Origin: Agapanthus africanus
Taxonomy: Eukaryota > Streptophyta > Magnoliopsida > Asparagales > Amaryllidaceae
Assembly: GCA_030015575.1 (NCBI GenBank)
Contig: CM057338.1
Coordinates: forward strand, 130,969,546-131,033,545
Reading direction: 5' to 3'
Length of the DNA stretch: 64,000 nucleotides
Under the pieces are notes generated by a model. It was not told the DNA's origin, made no database searches, and saw only the letters and a program-made list of their open reading frames with translations. A program made the translations under genes and the position numbers. Below are positions 55,390 to 64,000 of the stretch, piece after piece; the first letter of the stretch is position 1, and the number at the start of each line of letters is the position of its first letter.

Positions 55390-55534
55390 ATGACTCTAAA
55401 CTAATACTTATGTCCGAAATGACTCTATACTAACACTTATGTCCGAAATGATTCTAAACTAATACCCATATCTGAAACGACTCTAAATTAATACTCATGT
55501 CCGGGATGACTCTAAACTAATACTTATGTCCAAA
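55390..55534. repeat. 29-bp tandem repeat, five copies
   Basis: The unit ATGACTCTAAACTAATACTTATGTCCGAA recurs five times with one to seven changes per copy. A sixth partial copy is ATGACC. It directly follows the LTR-like end at 55383. Confidence 0.9.
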
Positions 55535-55539
55535 ATGAC

Positions 55540-56434
55540 CGTAGGAGAGGTAAGTCCCGTCAAGGACCATCGAGTTATCTTGATGATGATGTTGAGGAAG
55601 CTATCAAGAGATATCATAGAAAGAGCCCTAGAGCTCTGCTAATTTCTTTTGAAAAAATCCTCTAGAAACTCATTCAGTTTCTTTCTTTCTCCCCTCATTT
55701 AAATAGGGAGAGGAGGTAAATGGACGATCCAGTAACCACAGGATCGTCGCCATGAGTACTCATGTAGCCCCCAGGAAATTCTTGCTAGGCCAATAAACGT
55801 TGGACCAGTATGCTTAAAAACTGGGTCTCCCGACCTAGATTTTGTATCTAATAAGATACGGTTAAAAATGTATATTTATATGATAAAATAATGAAAAATC
55901 AACACAACAAGAGATCATTTTTTTCCATTCATTCGCCAACTACATTTCAGGAAGATAAGGGTACACAAGTTTGTTATCCAACTCGACCAACTGAGATTCA
56001 TGTTCGGCCGCCATTTCAAAGCGTCGCTCTTCCCTAGGTGATTAGTTCCACCGATTCGCTCCGCGCCCATCCGCAAACGCCGACACGATAGCTCGCTGAG
56101 ATAGATGCGACTCAAGAGCCTAAGAGAGCGATCCTGCACATGTAGGCTGATTAAACCCGCCGTATAGATGGACGTTTCCTTGTCCTCAGCATCATCCAAG
56201 TCACGAAGGGTCATGGTGGCAGGACAAGCCGGAACGGCATCAAGGATTGCCAAAAAAAATAACATGAAGTAGAGGGAAGCGTAAGGGAAGAGCTGACCCA
56301 GCATGTATCTCCAGGAGAGCCACGATAGGACCCCTTGCCTAGGGAGGCCCCCTTTAAAACATGATCGAGAACATGCCAAAAGTATGTTCATCACTGATGA
56401 GATTCCTTGTCTAGGGAGGCCTCCTTTAAAACAA
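55540..56434. other. Unassigned region with a 70-bp duplication
   Basis: A minus-strand frame at 55915-56439 (174 codons) is open, but I recognise no family. Its first part is created by a duplication: CTAGGGAGGCCYCCTTTAAAAC at about 56339 and again at 56411, so SCFKGGLPRQG occurs twice. Another minus-strand frame over 55940-56040 reads EERRFEMAAEHESQLVELDNKLVYPYLPEM, which looks more protein-like than the long frame. It may be part of a retroelement accessory gene. Confidence 0.3.
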
Positions 56435-56554
56435 CTCAAAATTGAGCCGTCTCAACTCAAAATTGAGTTGATTTTGGGCATCCCTCATCGGGATGCCCCC
56501 TACCGATACCGGGAGGTTTCCTCCCGATACCGGAACACCCCCTAAATAGGGTGT
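56435..56554. repeat. Cluster of short inverted repeats
   Basis: Consecutive hairpin-capable arms are CTCAA/TTGAG (56435-56446, repeated at about 56455), GGGCATCCC/GGGATGCCC (56476-56498), CGGGAGG/CCTCCCG (56510-56526) and ACACCC/GGGTGT (56535-56554). Stems of 5 to 9 bp with short loops lie almost back to back. Confidence 0.7.
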
Positions 56555-57384
56555 CCTGGTGTGCTTTTCTTCTAAGACAGCTCCGGGATTCCTTCTTTCG
56601 AATATGGTTGATCTATTCTTTAGGAAATATAAAGGGATTTCCACCTCTACTTTCTTTGATATCCATGGAGTAATTACCACTACTCCCCACTCACAGAAGG
56701 ACATAAATACCTTTCTGTGAGAAACACACCGAAGAGGGGGAAATCTTTTTGCCTCAAGGCTATTGAACTTTGGCTAAAGTTTTCTGAAGAAAAAGAGGAC
56801 AAAGGAAAAAAGAAGAAGGTTAGAATATAAAAATGAGATAACCCTATTCCTTAACCCTTCTCTATCTCTATCTCGGCCCCACTCTCTCTCTCTCTTTCTC
56901 TAATCAAAGAGAGAGGATTATGAAAACTTATATAAGTTTTCGGCCCAATAGAGGAGCTTGGAAGCTATGGCCATGGCTTCTTCCCAGAAGATCAAGATGA
57001 CTTAGAACACAGTGTGTTCTGGACCAGTTCCCTTCTAAAAAAGAAAAAATAATATTATTAATAAAATAACCCATGAGACTTTAGTCCATGCACCAGAAAG
57101 TTGGGCGCTGCCATAAAACATGCGCCAACAATTCCTAGTGTTGCGCCAATATTTTGAGACCCTCGATTCTTTGATATTTAGAGAAATATTTTTCTAATCC
57201 GGTTAACCAGATAATTTTTAAATAAAAGATTTAAAATATACATATCTCGGGCTATTTGAGATATTCTCTATCTTTCTAAAACAGAAAGATAATATTGTTA
57301 ACAAGAGATAATTTTTTTAATATATTTGTAAACAAAGGAAAATATGAATCTTGTTAACAAGAATTCTCATATCTATAATCCAAC

Positions 57385-57532
57385 GGTGCTTAAGCACCCG
57401 GGCTGATATTAGCTTTTTCATATATTCTTTTTTAAAAAAAAGAATCAATTGAATATCTTATTTAAATAAGAAAGATATCAATCATATCAACAGATAATCC
57501 TTGGATCTAAAACTCAGCGGTGCTTAAGCACC
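57385..57532. repeat. Paired 14-bp palindromes 134 bp apart
   Basis: GGTGCTTAAGCACC, a perfect palindrome, occurs at 57385-57398 and 57519-57532. Each copy is followed by CGGGCT and preceded by a GATAATCC- or CTATAATCC-like stretch, so a larger repeat of about 134 bp is likely. Confidence 0.8.
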
Positions 57533-57607
57533 CGGGCTTGATTTTAATATCAATTAGAGAAATCTCAAAGAGAGAATATCTATACTTGCCCAACAATATA
57601 TATACTC

Positions 57608-57615
57608 TATATAAA
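57608..57615 (+). promoter_or_regulatory. TATA box of the presumed long LTR
   Basis: TATATAAA in CTCTATATAAAGGACTATAGAGG is followed by an A/C-rich leader start (CACATCACGTACAAAAC) about 35 bp downstream. Confidence 0.45.
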
Positions 57616-58162
57616 GGACTATAGAGGTCAAAATTTCACATCACGTACAAAACATACATACGATAGAAAATACTTTCCATAAACTTGAGATCAAAAAGCT
57701 TAAGCTTTCTTTGCTCTCAGCGATCTTCTTCTTTCTCCTTTCATAAAAACTGAGGTAAGACGGGAAATTAATTTCCATGATATAATAGGTTTAAATCTTA
57801 TCCATGAGAAGGTTAACCTTCATAATCAGAACTTAAGTTCTTATCGATGATCTTCAGATCTCTAGATCAAACTTCTTCTCGAGAAAACTTAAGTTTTCAT
57901 CATAGGGGTTTGTTTGATCTTAAGATCTAGGGTTTGAAAGAAAGAATCGAACCCCTGCATAAAATATGATGATGATGGACAAAGGAACTTTAAATTTTCA
58001 GAGAATAGACCATATGATCCATATAAAAAGAGACTCCATATCATAAAAGTTGTGATCTTGATGTCGTTGATAGCCAAAATAGCCATTAACAAAAGCTTAA
58101 GCATAATGAAACTTAAGTTTCAAAAGAAAAGAAATTAATTTCTATGAAAAACCCTAAACGGT

Positions 58163-58415
58163 CATGCACCAGAAGCATATGCGCCAATGGACATGCGTCA
58201 CATAGAGATGCGCCAATGAAGGGCATGCGCCAATATAAAGGCCATGCGCCAATAAGGGCCATGCGCTAATGAAAACATCTTCCAACAGATGCATATACAC
58301 CAATATGGGCATGCGCGCTAGAGACCCAAAGTCAAAGGCATATGCGCCACAATCCATGGGCATTAATACTTAACACGCCAGAGACCAAAAGTCATACCTA
58401 TGCGCCAATACCCAT
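58163..58415. repeat. Irregular repeat of ATGCGCCAAT
   Basis: At least eight copies of (C)ATGCGCCAAT or one-base variants occur in 250 bp. More single copies lie at about 57121, 57143, 60226 and 60309. Spacing is uneven (15 to 60 bp), unlike a simple minisatellite. Confidence 0.7.
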
Positions 58416-58559
58416 TGAATACGTAGCATGCGTGTTCATCATGAAAAACTGCATTTCAATACCGTTCATTCGTTATCATTTTTGTAATATATCGGTACTA
58501 TTAACCAGTGTCTGCTCAATAAGTACATGATACAGGTATTCATGACAAAGCACTGGAAA

Positions 58560-60180
58560 CATACTTAAATTACATGGATATGACATTTTGAGCCGATACT
58601 ACAACTGAAACGGAAAACTGATCATTATTCAAGAAGATTTTGCAGTAATACATGTGTGCACAACTTTTTATCCAAATTGGTCCAACATGTCACAATAATT
58701 TTTCCAAGTGTGAACACAATATTATGGAGCATGAACCAGCTATGAGGCAAGTGTAAACTCAAGTGCAGAAGTGGGCAAGTAGTGTTGCAAGTGGGCATGT
58801 AATGAGTGACTTAGAAAGTTTTGATGCGATGCTTTTTTATGCTTGTATTTTCCCTCCAAACCTCCAGACATCACCCTGATAACAATTATAAGAAATAGCA
58901 AAGCCAGAGAGATGATGGATATGTCATAAGATCACCACAAAAATATCGGCCCCGCCACTCAAGATTAGGCCGCAGATTAATTCAAATTGGTCGCACATTG
59001 CGGCCCCAAGTACTCCAAATCTTCTCGTTTTTCTTATAAGCACTTATATTGGTCACATCAATCCACTTTTATACTTAATTTTTGATTTTACAGTGCCTAT
59101 AAATAGCAGATCATTTTGAGAGAAAAGGACCATGTACATTTCCATACTTTGCAAACCTTGATATACTTTGTAGCTCTAATTATAGTTTAAGTTTTTTGCC
59201 TTTTTTTATCTTGCAACTTCTTTTGTGAGCTTGCAAGGTCAGATTTAGGTATTTGAACTCGTTAGCTTGTATTTTGGATTGCAACTTCAATAAAGCTTCA
59301 CTTTGTTCAAATTGGTTCCTTGTATTCTTGTTCTTTACTTTTCTTACAATTTCCTAATGTGTTTGTTTGTTTATTTTGCTCTCTTACTCTTAAAATGATT
59401 TGTGAGTATTTCTTTTATTTAGACAATGGTGAGGTAGATTGATGAATGGCTTGCCTTCCAACCCCTCATTCTTGATTCATTTGCACTTAATGAACTTCAT
59501 CTTTTAATATTTATAACTTAGTGTGTTATTATTTGATAGGATATGTCGTTTTCAATGGTTGTAAATCAACCTTTAACGCATATCATATTCTTTCTTTACA
59601 TATCATTTTTGTTTACATCAAGATTGAAGTAGAAGGTAGGCTTAAACTTAACTAAGTGGAAGGAAAATAGTTTGATAGGACATGTAGCCATAATACGTAT
59701 GTCCTATACTTGCTAACCATATTTAGTTAGTTTCATCCTAACTTTATCTAATTTCCTTACGCTTTGCAGTTTCTACTTGTTCCGACTTGATATCATATCC
59801 TAAACAATTCATTGTAATCGGTTTAGATACGTCATGCCTTTCAATTTCAAGAAGGAACTATAAATGTCCGTTTCAAATCAAGAATGAGAATTGGGGGTAA
59901 ATCCATAATTCAATTTACCAAATCTTAGCCTAAATATCACATAAATATCATCTCTTACCGAAACATCATATTCTTTTCATAAAAATGTGACAAAAACCCA
60001 ATTCAACCATTTGTTCTCAGCATTTAACTCAAAAACGAACGTTGTGATATTCATTCCCTGTGGATCGACCCGTACTTGCCGGATTGTTACAACGCACCAT
60101 GCATTTGCGGTATTTTTAAAACTTGAGATTCGATTCATGCTATTTTCTATAAAACCGACATATCATATATTTGAACCGTA
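58560..60180 (+). mobile_element. Possible Athila-like solo LTR
   Basis: It interrupts the GCGCCA-rich region. It has a TATA box (CTATAAATAG, about 59098), an AATAAAGCTT signal (about 59290) and, near the right end, TCCCTGTGGATCGACCCGTACTTG, which resembles the CCCTGTGGACGATCCGCACTTAC block near the ends of the LTRs at 33043 and 40407. Exact ends and a TSD were not found. No gene is seen. Confidence 0.4.
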
Positions 60181-60982
60181 GCCTTCAAAACACACCAAAC
60201 GCTCTCGAGCAAACAATGCACCATAACCCTGATGCGCCAATGACTCAATATATCACAGACCCATATATTTATTGTCTGTGTGACACGTGGCATGCACTAG
60301 AACTTCTGGGCGCCAATAAATATGTTCCAAAAGCCCATTCTTAGTCCAAATTGACTAAGTGATATAAAGCTTAAACTTCCTTGATATTTCTTGAGCCCAT
60401 ATGCTCACATATTTTAAATTGACCTTAATCTAAAACAAGATTAACGGCCCTTAAATATATTTTCTAAGTTGATTTTAGTCTCATATACGACTAACGATCC
60501 TTAGATCAAAACATATACCCTGAACTGATGGAACGTATGACTTAGGTTCAACCCAAATCTGAGATATACGGATTTGGACTAATCCGCACCCTACGGGCGA
60601 TGACATATATTAGTCTCCGTATACAATCCAAAGGCAACCCCAAAATAAATAATATATAACACGAAACATGAAGATTCTGGGGTAGAGAAAGTTGTTATCG
60701 CTTGGAGATAACGTAATTAATTACAGGGGTTTGCGCCTACAAGAAAAAGCGTCCCCACAATCAAAAACCCTCACATATGAGGGGGAATCTGATAAGTCTG
60801 CTAGAACGGTCGTATCAATCCAAACCTCCGATATACGGTGCCATAAATCAACTTGGTATCTTTGGAGAGTTGGATGGGCATGTTCTATATAACATCTGAA
60901 ATCCAACCATGCAGGTTGCTCTAAAAAGCCTACGATTCCAAAGAAATCAGTCTTCGAACGGCTGGCGTTCGCAGCTCCTGAT

Positions 60983-61805
60983 ATGACCGATGCTCCGAAA
61001 GATGATACTCCACCCAAGCAGCCTGTCTTTCACATGTTGACACCTCAAGCTGCCAATACTCCCATACCTAGACAGTCAGTTTTCAAGCGACTGCCACCTA
61101 TCGAAGCTTCATATAAACGCAAGGGGCAAGGTAGTCCGAAAGAACACAGAGGGAAGATTCATGAAGCCTCCGCAGCTGAAGAAGCACCGGCCCCTGTTAC
61201 CAGATGTTCCCAATGCCGATACTGGCGCCGAGTGAGGCAGGCTGGGGGAAGCTCTCCATCTGGGATGACTCCACCTGCTCCGTTGATCCAAGCTGCTGTT
61301 TCGATCGAGAACATCTTTAAACCTCTAAAGGTGGTTAGACGCAATTCTCCTACCGCCATTCTGAATAAGTCGCCACTTCCTGTAGAAATGCTCGATAAGC
61401 CGAAGGCGATACATTCGGTCAAACGGCTTTCTTCGACCATCCACAGAGTTCTGTCATTGATAACAGCTCCTCTCACCAACCGAAAAAGCTCAAAGATTGA
61501 TAAGATGATGATAAATCAGCTCCTAAATATAAGGAGGCTCGTTCTCAAAAGGTTACTGCTATGATGGTTCCTTCAAAAAACATCTTCTCATAAACGAGAG
61601 AGGTCTGATAAAGTCCTGATGCCCGAGGTAAACTCCAAAGGCCCATACTCCAACCGCCCTAAGTCTGGGGGTATGGTAGTTCATACGGTATATATGATGA
61701 ACTCTAAGGATGATAGTCAAGCCTCCGTTTCTCATAGAAAAATCACTCGGTCTATAACGAAGGATCAATAGAAGTTGCAAGAGATATTGGCTCAAGCGGC
61801 GGACT
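60983..61805 (+). pseudogene. N-terminal gag region of a Tat/Ogre-like element
   Basis: A 193-codon frame from 60983 reads MTDAPKDDTPPKQPVFHML and is proline-, serine- and lysine-rich with no recognisable fold. It ends at 61562 and a different frame then continues. The position just upstream of the capsid-like segment and the same strand suggest it is the gag N-terminus or an extra 5' ORF, as Ogre-type elements have ahead of gag. Confidence 0.4.
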
Positions 61806-61806
61806 C

Positions 61807-63105
61807 ATGCATCCACCATCCAATGCAAACCCTAACAACGCTCCAGAAGAAAGAACAGGACATGAATCTGATATTGACTACCCGAAGAGCGTCCTTAAAA
61901 AGGATCAAAAGTCTTTGGAAATGAATGCTAGAAAGGACAAGATGACCCTCCTATTCCAAAGTATGGTCAGGATGATAGTTCAACCGGAACCACAGGCAGA
62001 TAAGCTGCCGGTAGTTATTATCGATGACAATAGAGATACGTCGAATCCCTCACAAGCCCCATCGGCGAATAGTAAGGAGACGATCTCCAAGGCAAAACTG
62101 GACGAATATATTGCCCAGCAATTCAAAGCCCTTCAGGACAGCGAAATGGTAGGCAAGCTGGTCAAGACTTGTCGACCGTACCTAGCATGGTATGACCACA
62201 GGCATTACCCCCGGGATATACGATCCCGATGTTCCAAGTATATAAGGGGACCGGAAATTCTCATCAACATATCACCCAGTTCAGATCCAGATGCGGCAAC
62301 ACCGGGGGAGATGATGTATTGCTTCTCCGATAATTCGTTAGCAGTCTATTGGGCACTGCTTTCGAGTGTTATTCAGAGCTTCCTAACGACTCCGTTAAAT
62401 CATTCGATGAAATGGAAATGCTCTTCTGCCAAAATATTCGCTAGTGCGAGTGAACACATCACTTTAACGGCACTGCTTAATGAAAGAATAAAGCAGAATG
62501 AAACATGGGTTCAATATGCTATCCGATGGAAGAACATGTAGTCTAAGTGTGAGAAGCGCATTGGCGAAGCTTCGGTCGTCTGGATGTTCGTGGCAACCAT
62601 CGATCGACACTCACAAGTGTATCCATTCATGGCCTTCTTCAAGCCTAATACTTTCCAGGAGCTTATCGATAAACTAGCTCAGCTAGATTCGATGGGTCAA
62701 GGTCCTCCTTCATTGGAAGGAGACTCACGAAATTATAAAGGGAAAGGAAAGGCGGCGTTTGTCGCCAATGCACAACAGCAGCGGAGCAGCCTTAAAGTGT
62801 CTGATCGCCAAAATAATAATCATACAGGCCCGACTCTTGAGGAGAGGATAGGGAAAGAATATTCATTCCCTCATGATAAAATAAGGAAGCTATTCGAGCT
62901 TGTCATGAAGAATGGCCCGCTGACGTTGCCTGAGCCACGGCGACCGGCCCAGGCTAATAAGGTCAATAACCCCAATTATTGCCCCTATCACCGGGTGGTA
63001 AGCCATCCGATCGAGAACTGCTACATCTTCAAAAAATGGGTGGAGGACCAGTGTAAACAAGGTAAATTCATGCTATCAGATAACTGGAAGGTGGATCCGC
63101 CCTAA
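61807..63105 (+). pseudogene. gag: gag of a Tat/Ogre-like element
   Basis: The frame from 61807 to 63105 is broken by one stop (62539-62541). It contains an acidic N-terminal part and capsid-like blocks (LNERIKQNETWVQYAIRWKNM, then MFVATIDRHSQVYPFMAFFKPNTFQELIDKLAQLD). The nucleic-acid knuckle NYCPYHRVVSHPIENCYIFKKWVEDQ near 62975-63055 has the C-x2-H-x4-H-x5-C arrangement of Tat/Ogre gags. The RWR-like and knuckle motifs make the family assignment moderately safe. Downstream pol should follow on the plus strand. Confidence 0.65.
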
Positions 63106-63368
63106 AAGTACACCCCTGAAGGAGCTAATACGCAGGGGCATTCTGTTCCTTCATAGAAGAAACCCCATGGGAGGTGATGCTTTCTCCCAAAACAAAGAAA
63201 ATGTTGAGGGACCTCCGAGCATGTCCGGCCATCAGGTGGAAAAGCCTGTTTGAGCCTGAGATCATAGAAGAGATGTTGAAGCCGTGTCCCACTCCGAAGA
63301 TTACTGATAAAGGGAAATGCCCTCAAAGTCAAGCAGTCTAAGAAGAAGAAAAAGAAAGCAAAGAATCC

Positions 63369-64000
63369 GTGCGGCCTGCCGAGCATGTAGATAGCCGTAC
63401 GGACATTCAAAAATATATAGATGCACTAGAGGAATATAATCAAAATGCGCATTCACCAATCACTCTTGAGGAATTCCTTCAACATATCCTTGAGGATAGC
63501 AAGGAGGAGGAAGATGATGACTCAGAGGGAGAAGAGGAGGGAATAAAAGAACGTGTGGAAAGTTGTCGCATGGTCTCTTACTCCTCCATATGTGGCAAAG
63601 ATGTTCCAGCTGCGTCCGAAAGTGACCTATATGAATAGGGGCAGAATCAATGCCAGAAGCTCCCAGTTCGCTACAAGAGGACCCGATTGAGAAGCTTTTA
63701 AGCAATCCTTCCAAAGAAACAGGGAAAATCAAAAGCGAGAACTAGCCATATACGAGAAGGCCAAGCAACAACGCCTAAAAAGGCAAGCCGTGGAAGAGGT
63801 GAGTTATGTAGCTCCCCAACCAAAGAAAAATGTACGACCGAAGAAAAAGATACTGCTAAAGAAAAGCAAGGCTAAGAAGCACTTCGATAAAGCCTTATCA
63901 AAAGGGACGAAGCTTCTGCCCATAAAGATGTATACCCCAAGATTTGTAGACTTCGAAGGTGGAGAGGAGCACTCAAAATATTGCCTCTACCATCGGAGAG
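63369..64000 (+). pseudogene. Downstream gag/pol segment, runs off the window
   Basis: One frame (63369-63638) reads DIQKYIDALEEYNQNAHSPITLEEFLQHIL and a Glu/Asp-rich tract (EEEDDDSEGEEEG). Another, from about 63733, is very lysine-rich (KKNVRPKKKILLKKSKAKKH) and ends SKYCLYHRR at the edge, the start of a second CxxH knuckle-like motif. Two knuckles could mean a duplicated gag end or two overlapping elements. The rest lies outside. Confidence 0.45.

Larger units (their letters stand above)
56700..60680 (+). mobile_element. Probable long LTR of a Tat/Ogre-like element
   Basis: This non-coding AT-rich region precedes a plus-strand Tat/Ogre-like gag. It has a TATA box at 57608, a leader-like CT-rich stretch with a possible splice donor (CTGAGGTAAGAC at about 57751), two 14-bp palindromes and many GCGCCA motifs on both sides of an inserted segment (58560-60180). 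LTRs of several kb are usual for Ogre-type elements. Neither end is defined; the second LTR is outside the window. Confidence 0.4.

Noticed and set aside
55915..56439. Minus-strand 174-codon frame as a host gene
   Set aside because: No family is recognised, the N-terminus is made by a 70-bp duplication, and a different frame in the same strand looks more protein-like.
60855..60868. Primer-binding site TTGGTATCTTTGG for the right-hand Tat/Ogre-like element
   Set aside because: It shares only seven bases with the tRNA-iMet site, and no LTR end with a partner could be shown beside it.

Overview
This window is almost certainly nuclear heterochromatin of a flowering plant. I recognise no cellular gene, rRNA, tRNA or CRISPR array. 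The support for a plant is direct: every recognisable protein belongs to plant LTR retrotransposon lineages (Ty1/copia, Ty3/gypsy Tekay/Del, Tat and Athila). Primer-binding sites match plant tRNA-iMet and the Athila-type site usually assigned to tRNA-Asp. One element carries the antisense genes typical of the plant Tat lineage. The species cannot be read from the sequence.

The layout is a nest of elements, ordered here by junctions and target-site duplications (TSDs). (1) 1-5650: the 3' end of a badly decayed plus-strand Ty1/copia element (RT and RNase H remnants, polypurine tract), an LTR of about 2.1 kb, then directly a tRNA-iMet primer-binding site. (2) 6348-54806: one Tekay/Del-like gypsy element, stretched to 48.5 kb by later insertions and still flanked by the perfect TSD ATATT. 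Its gag and pol run on the plus strand (9377-12378, 26652-28222, 30276-30350) and are broken everywhere. (3) Inside its RNase H gene, at 12379-26646, sits a minus-strand Tat element (dual RNase H, gag-pol 18097-25058). It has two plus-strand antisense transcription units (13513-15962 and 17297-17896) and a hairpin-rich 87-bp minisatellite between them. A 1.46-kb Athila-family solo LTR (23228-24688, TSD TGGGC) splits the Tat gag. (4) A copia-type solo LTR (28223-30270, TSD GAAAG) splits the Tekay integrase tail. (5) The Tekay 3' LTR is split by a minus-strand Athila complex (31023-54209): LTR, internal region, LTR, then a truncated second internal region. (6) The left Athila LTR is itself split by a 9.2-kb plus-strand Athila-derived element with gag and protease but no RT, RNase H or integrase (33043-42224, TSD ATGAC).

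The right end (54812-64000) holds an LTR-like end, a 29-bp tandem repeat, a cluster of short hairpins, and a long AT-rich region with a TATA box and a recurring GCGCCA motif, interpreted as a long LTR. It finishes with the plus-strand gag of a second Tat/Ogre-like element that runs off the window.

No element appears coding-competent: each pol carries frameshifts and stops, and several catalytic residues are replaced. The most intact reading frame is the 322-codon accessory gene of the Athila element (44327-45295, minus). The most unusual structures are the two antisense genes of the Tat element with their own TATA boxes, introns and poly(A) signals, the Tat insertion whose two outer ends are the same LTR end in opposite orientation, and the minisatellite carrying two palindromes per unit. 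All identity and age statements are by eye; no alignment or database search was run.
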